From Pisolithus tinctorius (lineage: Eukaryota > Basidiomycota > Agaricomycetes > Boletales > Pisolithaceae), in contig JANFAH010000068.1 of NCBI GenBank assembly GCA_024663395.1, positions 1-64,000 on the forward strand: a DNA stretch of 64,000 nt, read 5' to 3'. A model generated the notes under the pieces. That model was not told the DNA's origin. It worked only from the letters and a program-made list of their open reading frames with translations, and ran no database searches. The position numbers and the translations under genes were made by a program. Of the stretch, positions 52,702 through 64,000 are shown one piece after another; within the stretch, counting starts at the first letter, position 1; each line of letters starts with the position of its first letter.

Positions 52702-54582
52702 CTAACACGCTTTGTAAAACCATTTCTGGAGACTCGTCTGCCCCGCCGTGTCTACCACCTTCTTCAAGACTCCCCTTTCCACCAAGCAACGATAACGTAC
52801 AAATTCGGGGGCGATGTTTACTGAAGCAGGGGCCACTCCGAGAAACATCCCAACAGCAAGAAGCCGTTCGAAACTCTTAAGTAGGATCTGTTTAGGATGG
52901 ACAGTACAATTGAAGGGGTGCAGAGAACTCACGGTCATGAGAACCTCACGTGTACACCGTGCCATCCCGATACTCCCACCTTCTATTTGGATGGGGGCAG
53001 CGGCAGATGCTCGTAACTGTTCCCTGAACATGTCATACAGCATTTCAAATGTGACTTGGTCGTGACCAGCTGTCTGAGCATGCATTGCAGCAATGAGAAG
53101 ACATATCGAAGGGTAAGGCAGGGCTTGACAAATCAATAGGGTAGGTGTCTTGTCAGAGAAGATACTCCAATTACTTACTACAAGGGTCCGGGAAGTGTGC
53201 GCCACGGTGTGCAGCTAACGCGGAGGTAAGGCTCGATAGCGTTGGGAATGGGGAAGAAGGCCGGAGCTCCGCCACTACCCGAACCTGGTCGAACATTTGA
53301 CATCCATGCAATTGAAGGGAAGAACGACCTACGAGCAAGTTTTGCAACATTCTGACATCACGCGTGAGAGCGAACGTATCTGCGATCACCTCGGCAACCT
53401 TTCGGTCGGCAAGGAACTTGTCTACGGCAAGGTTCCACATATCGACCCATTCTTCATCACCGCTCTCGATAGGTACGCACAGCGCTCTTCGACTCAGGTT
53501 CATCCAATGACATAATTTAATGGGAGGCGCTGTCCGCAGTACGCGCCCCGAAAACCGACTTTTCACCCTTTTTTCAAGTAAGCTAATGGCGTCCAGCCGA
53601 GAAGTCACGCCAATGACAGCCAGTCCGTTACTACCTTGCCCGACCCTGCAACTTTGGACAGTATCCAGGAGGCAGTAAAGTAAAGACTGCCTGGCGTGCT
53701 GCGCAAAAAGGTCGAATCCATCCAGGATAACGATTATGGGACGAGACAGTGTTGGTAGCATGGAAACCAAGGCTGGGAGATGAGACGGTGGAGGGAGTGA
53801 TGCTGAGGGTATGGGATCTGAAAAGGGATTATGATTTTCATCCACCGCGTCGATATCGTTAAGGAAGGATCTGCCGGTCTGCAGAGACAATTGGCGTGCA
53901 ATTTCACGTAGAGCTGATCGGTCATTGCGTTGCGCATGACCTGACAAGCGAACGACTATTGGCTTGTCTGACAACGATTCGATTGCCTGTTCGATGATCT
54001 TTGTGGTCCAGGGTAAGTGCTAAATTCAAGAGGGAAACTTGTTTTTACCGTCGTCTTGCCGCTCCCACGCGGTCCAAGGAGGAGGCAACTATTTCCCTCT
54101 CCTCGTATCACCGAGCCAGTTAGCAAATCCTGTAGTTGACGGGAGGCGATGGAATTTGCCGATGGCGGTTCATCACCGTCTTCGTCTGAAAAAGGATTTG
54201 ACGTTTGGAGTGATGCAAGGATAGCACGCTGCTGAAGTCGCAGGTAGTCTGTCAGATCTACCGGCAGAACCTGTGACGAGGATTGAAGGGGTCGCGACAG
54301 ACTGCCTGAGTGGCGCTCGCCGTGTAATTTCCTCTTCGCCACTGAAGGTCTGGGTGAATTCACAGAAGCCAAGTCGTTTTCTGGTCTGGTGCGCTTGCTG
54401 CGCGCTGCACGTGGGGTAACTGGCGCGTCTACAAGGGTGCGTTGCTCAGGGGCAAGGACCGTACTGGGGATTCCCTGGGAAGATTTCGCAACAGATTTGG
54501 AAGCCTTGTGGTGGATGGTGCGTTTGGGAGGAGATGGTTGAGTAGCCGTACTGGCATCTTCTGGTGCTTTGCGTTTTGGCAT
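52702..54582 (-). CDS. ORC4: Origin recognition complex subunit 4
   Basis: AAA+ subunit of ORC, marks replication origins. The start at 54582 gives MPKRKAPEDASTATQPSPPK, a basic disordered arm with putative CDK-type sites. The AAA+ domain: LTDYLRLQQRAILASLQTSN, LLGPRGSGKTT (Walker A), IEQAIESLSDKPIVVRLSG, PIIVILDGFDLFAQHARQSL (Walker B), LAVIGVTSRLDAISLLEKRV and KSRFSGRVL (sensor/Arg region). The winged-helix end is ALPYPSICLLIAAMHAQTAG, VTFEMLYDMFREQL and APEFVRYRCLVERGVLKKVV, with stop at 52702. About 570 residues. Divergent from MED20 across 98 bp. Confidence 0.94.
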
Positions 54583-54680
54583 TAATGGAATGAGGACAGC
54601 AGCGTGTTGTCACAAAACGTGCCTGTCACGCGCCTGTCACAACGTTGTCTTGCAAGTTGCCAAATTCCTTGAATGACTTG
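54583..54680. promoter_or_regulatory. 98-bp shared promoter of ORC4 and MED20
   Basis: The shortest divergent gap in the window. It contains an imperfect repeat GTGCCTGTCACGCGCCTGTCAC around 54620-54641, with one CACGCGC core. No TATA box. Confidence 0.45.
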
Positions 54681-55746
54681 ATGGGCTTCACTGGGTGAGT
54701 GCAGACGACACTTGTATTTAAGCGGCCTACGACCGACCGCCGACCAGGCTGGCACGGTGGATAAACCCACCTACTTCCGGCTTGGAACTCATAACCGAAA
54801 ATATCGTTCGAAATCATCATGTCCGTAGCACACCAACCGACTCCCTATTTTTGAATTATCAGTGACACCTCTCCTAGGGTCAAAGTAGAGGAAGATGGAA
54901 CCTCAGCATTCGGTCGTACAGGTCTACCTTCGGATCTATACCAGGCTTACAGATTCCAGCTGAACGTTCGATATGCGCTCTTACAATGAATGATAATGTT
55001 TTCGTATTACTCGAAGACCCAGCCGCTCCCACACGAGCAGACGTTCTTGCGGGCATACAGAATATAACATCTCCAGCGGACGGTGGTCCCTCGGCTTCAG
55101 CCATGGTCCCTCCACATTATCGGACTGCGTATCTGACTCTTCGGCCCCCTGGTGCTTTGGAACAAATCCTCGGTCAACTCAACGCCCGCTGGGTACCTGT
55201 TAGACAGGTTTCTACTTCCTCACAACGATCTCAAGGCACAGCCCAGCAGCTTTCCGTCGAAGGACACGTCTTCGCTATTGGTAGCGACTGGCTTGTCCGC
55301 GTTGGGAATGTTATACTTGCTGGAGGCGCCGTGAAGGGTATGCTGTTGGAGGTCAGTGGTCTGTTTACTACAGAGTGACATGCACCTGACCGCCTAAGCT
55401 GATCTAGGCTGAGTACCTCCCTCTACCGGTTCTTCACTCACAATCAGCGGATGGTACTTCTGAATTACTATCTAACATGCTACTCTCAGTTCTTCCAAAT
55501 ATCCGGGACGCGAAAACGGTGGCAGTGGCAGTCAGTGACTCTCAGTGGGAAGAAGTGCTGTGGGACCGTGAAGAAGAAGAGAGGCAAAGCCGTGAGACCA
55601 GTTTACCTAAGGATCCGGATGATATCTTCGTGACCGGCGACGAAGGGCTTCCGTGTCAAAAAAAGGGTGATTGGATCGGCGTTGACAGAGACCGTAGATC
55701 AGCTTTCTTGATTATTGGTGCCCTGAGATCTGAGGGAATACTGTAA
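54681..55746 (+). CDS. MED20: Mediator head subunit 20
   Basis: Mediator head subunit pairing with Med18. Exons: 54681-54694, 54748-54820, 54878-55351 and 55408-55746. Exon 1 encodes only MGFT plus part of a Gly codon; exon 2 gives LARWINPPTSGLELITENIV; exon 3 gives GQSRGRWNLSIRSYRSTFGS, IPGLQIPAERSICALTMNDN, VFVLLEDPAAPTRADVLAGI, RTAYLTLRPPGALEQILGQL and FAIGSDWLVRVGNVILAGGA. Exon 4 gives AEYLPLPVLHSQSADGTSEL, LPNIRDAKTVAVAVSDSQWE, RRSAFLIIGALRSEGIL. About 300 residues. A different frame is also open across 54865-54990 and reads plausibly, but joins to nothing. Confidence 0.88.
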
Positions 55747-55929
55747 ATTGGTACTGTGTTATATGTACACGTAACAATTTAGTGACTATGCTGTCATGGA
55801 CTCGCAGTGCACCTTTCCTGGTGGAGTTGCTGGAAATGTACAGATATAGTGGACACAAGGAAGTGAGCAATACTTCTCAGGTCAACTCCGTGCAGATGGC
55901 ACCTCATTGCAATTCAAAGAACATGGTAG

Positions 55930-58728
55930 TCAAGATGGGTTAATCCAACGAGCAGTTGCAGCAATGCGAAAGTCAGTTGGAATGACAGTATGCCTGCATA
56001 TTCATATTCAATGTATAATGGAACCCGATGCTCAGCAGAATACTTACTCGTAGTGGATTTGTACACCACACCCTTCCATAACAAGAACATTCCCCTAGCG
56101 CAGTGCATAGTTGAGTAAAATCCTGTAGAGAATTTGTACACCTACATGACGAAGAATCAATGACATGACAATTTCATTTGGTTGATTCTGGCCTGCTCCA
56201 CTTGTGTGGTGGCGGAAATGCATCACTGCAGGAGAACCTAAAGAAAGGGAAGCAACTATGGGTCCCAGGCCCTTCTCATCATCACTATGGAACTACAAAA
56301 TGAAATTCAGAGGAATGTGGAGCAGATCATTCAGTTATGAATGCACATACAGACATCTTCTGGTGTGCTAGATAGGCTGCAGTGAGAACCTCATTGAACT
56401 GTGATTTTTGTTTCACAGCCAGATCCACTCTCTTCTTGATCACATCCAAAGCTGCTTGGACACAATTTGGGGCTTCATCAAGTGGCACAGAGTTTGCTGT
56501 TTCTCCTACATACTACAAAAGTGTCAGTAATGCAAACTGGCTAACTGATGGCATGGGCACCTTATATGGTTCACCTGCTGTGTGGCATGTCAGATGGCCC
56601 AGGAAAGAGCAATCATAACACTCACAGTTTTGGGAAAAATAATTTGCCAAGAGTGTTCCCCGAACTATACAGGGCATCAAAAAAAGTATCAGGAAGGCTG
56701 TTCAAAAGAGCTAACCCTTATGCTGACACAAATTAGCCCAAATGACACTAGCAGGATGAAAGAGCCTCACTGATCTCAGGGGGTATCTCTGAAGTTTCAA
56801 CTCACCACAAGATGCCTGTTTTTGGTAGCCCTGGAATATCTCATCCACTTCTCTATTTGACAAGGGGCCAGTAGTGATGAGGTGTATCTTCCCTCTATAC
56901 ACTGAGATAGAACAGCAAACCAAAACTCATGTATGAATTACATACCTGTCAGATGGCAGAACAAATGTCTGTCTAGTCATGAAACCTCTGCCTCCACCCA
57001 TGTCAATGACATCTGGCAGGCTTTTGGTGATACCTATCAGATGGAGTTAATGGCAAAGTAGAGCATGGTGGCCAATAGGCACCTGATTTCCTGGCAATGC
57101 GAAGATCTGTGAAGTAATTGGTAGGACGCAAGTGCCAAAAATCCTTTGCATGTCTTATCTCCCACTTGATTGGTTGGTTAGCCTGGGTCTGATCAAGTTT
57201 TGCACATTTTACAGTAAGCATCCACAAACTTACCTGACAGTGAGCACATTCCCAACATTCCCATTTAAACCTGCCATTTACTAAGTTAGTATTTGCACAT
57301 GGCAAAACTCAGGAAGATCCTCACCTACTTGAGAGTCGTCCACAATCAGTGCAGTGCCAGCCTGGGCAGGAAAGTGATGAAGTAATCTGGTGGGTACCAG
57401 CAGCAGGAGTCAAAGTGGGCAGAATTTCAAATGTTCTTGGCTGTAACCTCAAGAACTCCACAGAATATTCAAGGGATTCAGGTTCCTTCCCATTGATTTT
57501 CCAAAACCCAGCACAACCAGGAATCAAACACATCCCACTTTGCTTGTAAACAACTGGGCTCTCCCACAAACACTGTGTGCAGTGAAAATCAGGATCCGTT
57601 TTGCCAACCAAAGGCTCAGGCAATGATGCCACAACACCCTCTGGAGTTAGCCACCATGGAGAGCCCTGGTCCTCACACCATTGGAAAGCAAACTTCCAGC
57701 GAATGACACAAGTGGAATTAGTGAGTGTTGGTTGACACTCAGCTGAAAATTCTTAGTAAAACCAATACATAGGCTAGCAAGAAGAACATACCCCAAGCAT
57801 GGGATATCCAGTATATGCCAAGCACAACATATGTATATCCAGAGGCACTGAGATCATATGGGAAAAGTGTATACTGGTCATCGGCAAGGAGGACAAGTGG
57901 CCGTCCTTCCTTGTAGTTTCGCAGTAGTGCACGCACTGATGTGTCTGACGTAGTTTGATCCTGAGCTGATCGCAACTGACGGCCTTCCTTTGAACCCACA
58001 AAGTTTTCAGACTTTCCACCTCTAACCTAGAAGTTAGGTTTTATTTACGTGCAGAAGCCCACACCCACCCATGCGAGATTATGAGTTTCCCATCATGACA
58101 GAATAGGTCTCGGCTAGAAAAATGAGCACACAAACACTACGCCCTTGTAGCATGGGATACACACCTAGCCGCAAAAGCACCAAGAAGATAACCCCTGACA
58201 ATATCGTTCTTAAAGTACACTCCACCCTGGTAGCTGCGGAAATACTCCAGATTTTCACATATTTCCTGGCGGGACTTTGAATAGTCAAATCACTGCAACC
58301 ATCTTCGTGAAACAGCATACCCCAGCCCAAATAGGTGGAGAACGAGGTAGCTGAGGCTTAGCAGTTGAATCGGCTTGGACAAGTCCTTCATGAAAGCCCG
58401 GTTCGTCTGCCAGTAGGACACGCATGCCACCTGCGCTGCATTTTACCACCCTTCCAACTGCAGGCGTATCGGGAACGTCTTGTGAATCCTGCAGAGCTTG
58501 AAGCAAATCTACATCGTCAATGCATGCGTCCTCGGCGGTAGCTTGTAGGAAATTTGCAGTGATAGTATCATTTACACCGTCGATGGTGACGAAGTCGTCG
58601 TCCTGGTGACAGGTTACAGAGCCCCGACGTAACTTCTTAGCGCTAGGAACTTCAATGCTGTTACCCGGAATCTGCTCGCGGGGCATCAGTGACGAGTTTT
58701 GAGGATCGGCAAGAGTCGACGTCTGCAT
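55930..58728 (-). CDS. AlkB-like Fe(II)/2OG dioxygenase with SRA-like N-terminal domain
   Basis: The start at 58728 gives MQTSTLADPQNSSLMPREQI and an acidic linker. An SRA-like segment follows: SRQEICENLEYFRSYQGGVY, GYLLGAFAASRDLFCHDGKL, IISHGGGKSENFVGSKEGRQ, QTTSDTSVRALLRNYKEGRP and YTYVVLGIYWISHAWAECQP. Next are two Cys clusters (FHCTQC...CLIPGC; WHCTDC...CWECAHC). The AlkB core has RGTLLANYFSQNCGEPYK, YVGETANSVPLDEA, SFHSDDEKGLGPIVASLSLG (HxD iron ligands), HGNVLVMEGCGVQIHYEHTV (distal His) and DFRIAATARWINPS (2OG Arg), then TGA at 55930-55932. All AlkB catalytic residues look present. Exon joins between about 56700 and 57250 are uncertain. About 700-750 residues. The AlkB call is from motifs; SRA is my inference from motif order. 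Much of the gene is CpG-poor, unlike its neighbours. Confidence 0.72.
56221..57840. other. CpG-depleted segment inside the dioxygenase gene
   Basis: By eye count there are only about 6 CpG dinucleotides in 1,620 bp, while lines just outside (for example 54300-54600 and 57901-58020) carry 2-4 per 60 bp. TpG and CpA are abundant on both strands and GC content is only modestly lower. The pattern covers exons and introns alike. Confidence 0.8.
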
Positions 58729-58896
58729 GGTAGGGTAAAGAGCCAAAAGTGGTTTAGAGGGATGGTGGTGCTCACTACTTGAGTTGTGCACATAACAATT
58801 TAACGACAGCGCGCCCTTGGACCTTGACTCACACCCACTCGTACTTGCGCGTAGCGTTGATGACAGGTGGACTCAGTGCTTTCACTCTAGCCACAA
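58729..58896. promoter_or_regulatory. Shared 5' region of the dioxygenase and the mitochondrial kinase
   Basis: 168 bp between divergent start codons, with normal CpG density, so the low-CpG segment does not reach the promoter. No named element seen. Confidence 0.4.
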
Positions 58897-60776
58897 ATGT
58901 CATGGCAAGCTTGCTGTTTTCTGACGAAGAATTATGCCAGCATGCAAAGGGCAACCTGCTCAAGCAGCCCCGGTGACGTTCGACGGTCCGTGACCACTGC
59001 ATTGCACTTTTATCAGAATCGCCAGTTGGACCTCTATGCGTCCAAGCAAGCTCACAGGCTGAGCCTACGGCAACTTGTAAAATTTTACCTTGGCCTGTCG
59101 TTCAATCGCTGATGTGTTGTAATCCAAGGTGTTCTTCGGGCGACACATGAATGAAGAGCGGTTAATCAAAGTATGCCCCGTCTTCGAGTGTTCTACATAT
59201 ATCAATTCGAACACGTCCCTAGAGCGCCAATTATGTTCGTACAGAGCTGCCCGTACGAATTGCACACAGAATACGGGACCTTCAAGCCCTTCCATATGTT
59301 ATAGTCACTCAACCAGACGTAGCCAAGGTCTACGAGGTAAGCCATTGGTGCGCTGACCGGACTTTCGAGGACTGAGTTTGGGACGTGGAGCTGTACTGGT
59401 CTGCTTTCGAAAAGTATTCGACTTACTTGTCTCTGACCCTTACGCTAAGTCCCGCAACAGATTCAGACGCTTCCCTCCAATCACTAATTTATCCGACAAT
59501 TCCAAGTTTTGTGATTTCCTGGAGACCCTACTGGACGAGCAGTAGGTCATCGAGAATTAGTGAATGAACAGCCTGACGTCCATGTTAGTGCGCCTGTGAT
59601 ACCAAGTCTGTCTCTTGGATTGTCTCTTTGTTCGCCTCTTCTTCCTCCCGAGTCCCTTGATTCCTTTATGAATCGGATGCTGATTTCGCGTATATCAAGA
59701 CGCGTTCTCGCCGAACACCATTTGGCGCTTAGCATGTCTTTGGGTCGCGACTCTCTGAATTCGGAGGATCCGCATGTGGGGATTATTTCTACTGCCCTCG
59801 ACGTGAAACGCAGCATTGTCAAGTGTGCATACCTTCTGAGAAGTCGTCCTCATGGTATCGAAAACGATAATGGGAAGGTGATCCCTAATAGAGGTTGGCC
59901 TGAGGTGGTAGTCGAGGGCCAACTCGATACAAAATTCGCTTATATACGTGAGCACTTGGAGTAAGTCCGCACTACGTATATATACGAAGGTTGCATGAAC
60001 TTGTAATAACGTTTGCAGATATATCCTCTTCGAACTTCTCAAAAATGTGCGCCACCAACTTTTTTCTGCGTGAACATTCATATCTGATGTGGTAGGCCAT
60101 GCGAGCCACTGGGCTCAAACATTGGCACGATACAACCCTACCACCCATTTACGTCACCGTCGTGGCTGGGAAGGATGATGTCGGTATTCGACTATCGGAT
60201 CAAGGTGCGGGTTTATTCTATCAAAGGACGTCCAACCTAACTGTCAGCTTCCAGGTGGCGGGCTGAGTTCGAATAGTATCCAATCACCTTCTGATCTATT
60301 CTCATTTTCCCATACCCGCAATGCAACGAGGATTGATAAGCGTCGAATTAGAGCCCTAAGAAGAGCAAGCTCCAAAGGCGTGAAGGCCACGGTCGCCGAG
60401 CAGGTCGTGGAGGAGGATGGTCACAATGCTAGAGACCCTGAAAGAGGAGCTGGCATTGCACCACACCAACGGATGGGTCTGGGACTGCCTATGAGCAACA
60501 TATTTGCAACGTGGGTTTTGGCGGCTGCGCTCCTTTGCTGGTTTCGAACTCAGACTCGGTGTTCAGATATTTCGGCGGCTCTCTCCAACTGGTTTCATTG
60601 GATGGATGGGGTGAGCGGCGGTCTCTTCTATCCAGAACACGACCGACATGGTCTTTCATAGGCACCGATGCGTACTTGCAGCTACCGAAGCTGGTGGGTG
60701 GCCAGGAATCTTCACTTGCAGCACGACTAACTCGTTGAAAAAAAAGGGAACGAATTTGGAGGGCATCGAGGTTTAA
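58897..60776 (+). CDS. Mitochondrial PDK/BCKDK-family protein kinase
   Basis: Histidine-kinase-like (GHKL) Ser kinase that inactivates pyruvate or branched-chain 2-oxoacid dehydrogenase in the mitochondrial matrix. The start at 58897 gives MSWQACCFLTKNYASMQRAT, a presequence; 58939 is an alternative ATG. Blocks: FYQNRQLDLYASKQAHRLSL, VFFGRHMNEERLIKSANYVR, TELPVRIAHRIRDLQALPY, LYWSAFEKFRRFPPITNLSD, HAPVIPSLSLG, RISRRVLAEHHLAL, ILFELLKNAMRAT (N box), IRLSDQGGGL (G1) and HQRMGLGLPMSNIFATYFGG (G2). A last intron converts a read-through end at 60738 into LGTNLEGIEV with TAA at 60774-60776. Whether the target is PDH or BCKDH cannot be told. Confidence 0.88.
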
Positions 60777-61278
60777 ACGGGTTTTGTCGGACTGGTTCGG
60801 AAGTGACCTCCCGATATACAGTGCCCGATGCTAACAAGGGCACCTGGCCTTTGGCCACGTATCCCGAGTCATGTCCTATGACTGGTACCTTTTCTTTATG
60901 GAGTATTATGAATTTAATTCCACGCGGGATGAATGATACTCGGGCATAAGATCATTTCCCGTATGAATGAAAACTGAGAGTATCTCTGCAGACAGTAGTT
61001 CCCGATTGGAGGGACGAGCACGACGAGGAGTGCTGTACAGATTCACGGCAGCTGTGTGTCTATGGAACTCAAACAGTTCTCTGTGAGTGGGCAGCTGAGC
61101 CTGTGTCGCAGCAACGAGGGAATCTGTTTGGTCACGTCATCCTGAGTGTGTGCCTGACCTGTCAAACATAAAAACCACGCTTTGGACCTACCCAACCTTG
61201 GGCATTTTGGACATCTCTGCCAGTTTCTTCAATGCACGATCCTGGCCTGACACACTCAGAAGCTCAGCATTCGCAACC
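60777..61278 (+). promoter_or_regulatory. Intergenic/promoter region before the proline-rich gene
   Basis: 502 bp without a recognisable gene. CATAAAAA at about 61168-61175, some 105 bp before the next ATG, could serve as a TATA box. Confidence 0.35.
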
Positions 61279-62409
61279 ATGAGCAACCCAGAATTTACAC
61301 ACTCTCCCCCTCCGTACGAACTTTCCTTACAAAATGACCCAAAGATCAGTCAGTCACTGCAACAGGACGAACTCAAGAAGGCGCCTGTTACAGACGACAA
61401 GCACGTAGACTGGGAACAGACCAAAGAACACCCTCCCGTCCAGCACAGTCTTCCTGTGGAGATCTCGGTGCGACCCCTTCGCATTCAGAAGCGGGCACCG
61501 GCATCCGTGTATGGCGGAACCCGTGGTCCGAGACCCTTGCCGCCCTGTCCTACTAATTCAAAGACGCAAAGTATTCATGGCAAAGAGATACCCCGGCTCA
61601 AAATGGTCATGGAGGGCAAGATGCACGAGGAATACACTGAGGAACATTTACCCCCAGCCCCTCCGCCTTTTGCTCCGGTGGGTCCAAGCCTCGATGGCCC
61701 TCCGTACGAGGACGTCAGTGCCACACCTCTTACAACTTCCTCTTTATCGGAACGTTTTGGGCCGTCATTCAACGGTTCACGTCGTCGGCGTGGAAGTCAT
61801 CCATCACAGTTGCCATCCGCTTTGACGGACCCTCCCAATGAGCCACCCTCGCGCAGCGGATATAGCGCCGTGCAAGGCGCTGCAAGAGAGACAAGGGTGC
61901 AGAGCAGGACTCGAGGTTCCCGACTGGCATTTGATCCCTCGGTAGCGTATGCCCATGACCACCAGTACGGTTGTGTTGGTGAATCTCGGGCAGTGGATGC
62001 TATGTCACTGTATAGGTCAGTATTAGCCAGTGAGTGAGGTTTATCGGTTGTGCTAACGAGCGCTATTAGCCATGCTGTATCCTCCCATATCCAACATTCC
62101 CCCGCAAATTCCGGGTCACGCTACCCCCACATGTAAAGAGCCCTTTAAGTGCTTTGGTGTTTTTCTTATTCCTGGGAAAGCAGGTCCGCAAACAGATCTT
62201 CTACACGACCTTTCTCCTCAAATTTCGATTCCCGTGTTCGTAGCACTGCAGGCCCAATGTCCTTACAGTTTACGCCGGCTCTGTCGATCGGTCCCTCGGT
62301 TTCAACGCATTCGCTCAACCATTCCCCTCCCACGATGGATGCTAGATGTAGCTCGAGGAGATGGGCAGCCTCGGAATACGACATTACAACCCACATATAC
62401 CGTGATTAA
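61279..62409 (+). CDS. Proline-rich hypothetical protein with PPxY motif
   Basis: I do not recognise the family. Three exons: the first ends at AG before GTCAGT near 62015, the second runs about 62071-62131, the third ends at 62409. The protein starts MSNPEFTHSPPPYELSLQND, with a PPPY (PPxY, WW-domain ligand) motif near residue 10-14 and DGPPYEDV near residue 140. The middle is basic and Pro-rich (VRPLRIQKRAPASVYGGTRG, LPPAPPPFAPVGPSLDGPPY). The C-terminal half is Ser/Arg-rich (FNGSRRRRGSHPSQLPSALT, SRYPHMSANRSS). About 340 residues, predicted disordered, no signal peptide or membrane span. It lies just upstream of an NDR kinase gene in the same orientation; a functional link is not shown. 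Confidence 0.6.
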
Positions 62410-62700
62410 CAAACGATTCCTGTTCCGTTGGTTCGGATGCCTGGTTTTGTGTACCACTAACGAATTACTTCTGTACCGTATATACCCATATCATGCTATG
62501 TAGCTCCTTTTCGATATCTGATGCGACACCACTGACAAGGTTCGGATGAATACATTTTCTGTGTTTCAAGTTGCCATCACAACCTGAGAGATGTTGCATC
62601 ACGATTCCAGTTGGCAGTTGCAACTTGACACTACTGAGATATCTGCAAAGCTTAGCTTAGATCAAGCTTTGACCATATTTGCCAGTCGCGTACCTGCACC

Positions 62701-64000
<1,300 letters not shown>

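Noticed and set aside
54863..54990. Apparent frameshift in MED20
   Set aside because: One frame here reads like protein but cannot join either side. An acceptor ending at 54877 puts exon 3 in another frame (GRWNLSIRSYRSTFGS), which matches Med20 and runs straight on, so no frameshift is needed.
55930..58728. Transposon open reading frame
   Set aside because: CpG depletion suggested a silenced element, but no transposase, reverse transcriptase, terminal repeats or target duplication is visible, and the frame is an intron-split dioxygenase with intact catalytic residues.

Overview
The window is nuclear DNA of a filamentous basidiomycete, most likely an Agaricomycete. It is intron-dense: nearly every gene is cut by 45-60 nt GT-AG introns, so open frames break every few hundred bases yet rejoin cleanly. 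Intergenic gaps are short, both strands are used evenly, and the protein families are housekeeping genes with basidiomycete-style sequences. I recognise 26 protein genes, 25 complete and one cut by the right edge. I see no rRNA, tRNA, CRISPR array or intact transposon.

Layout. 0-8 kb, minus strand: mitochondrial NAD-isocitrate dehydrogenase (IDH2), ESCRT-III VPS24, a 1.75 kb gene-free gap, and a Zn2Cys6 transcription factor. 8-22 kb: MED17 (+), ribosomal protein L5 (-), RBM42 (+), CTNNBL1 (+), UTP15 (-), TCTP (+), protein disulfide isomerase (-) and a verprolin/WIP protein (-). 22-36 kb: the 11.6 kb TRA1/TRRAP gene (+) converges on a BRD8-type bromodomain gene (-). 36-48 kb: vacuolar aspartic protease (+), DCAF-type WD40 protein (+), CTK1-type CTD kinase with an RS-rich arm (+), COP9 signalosome CSN4 (-) and an uncharacterised YP-repeat gene (+). 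48-56 kb: PUB-domain protein (-), patatin-type lipase (-), ORC4 (-) and MED20 (+). 56-64 kb: an SRA-like/AlkB-like dioxygenase gene (-), a mitochondrial PDK/BCKDK-family kinase (+), a proline-rich hypothetical gene (+) and the 5' part of an NDR kinase gene (+).

Functional themes. Several neighbours serve RNA polymerase II transcription (MED17, MED20, TRA1, BRD8, CTK1) or mRNA splicing and ribosome making (CTNNBL1, RBM42, UTP15, RPL5). TRA1 and BRD8, convergent and 93 bp apart, both belong to NuA4/TIP60-type acetyltransferase complexes. Many pairs are divergent with 100-300 bp between start codons, so they probably share promoters.

The most unusual locus is 55930-58728. It appears to encode a domain resembling the methyl-cytosine-binding SRA fold, then two Cys clusters, then a complete AlkB-type Fe(II)/2-oxoglutarate dioxygenase core. 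About 1.6 kb of the same gene is almost free of CpG (6 by eye), while flanking genes have several CpG per line. This looks like a candidate DNA-methylation reader/eraser whose own gene has a methylation-decay signature. The domain call and the methylation idea are inferences and need checking.
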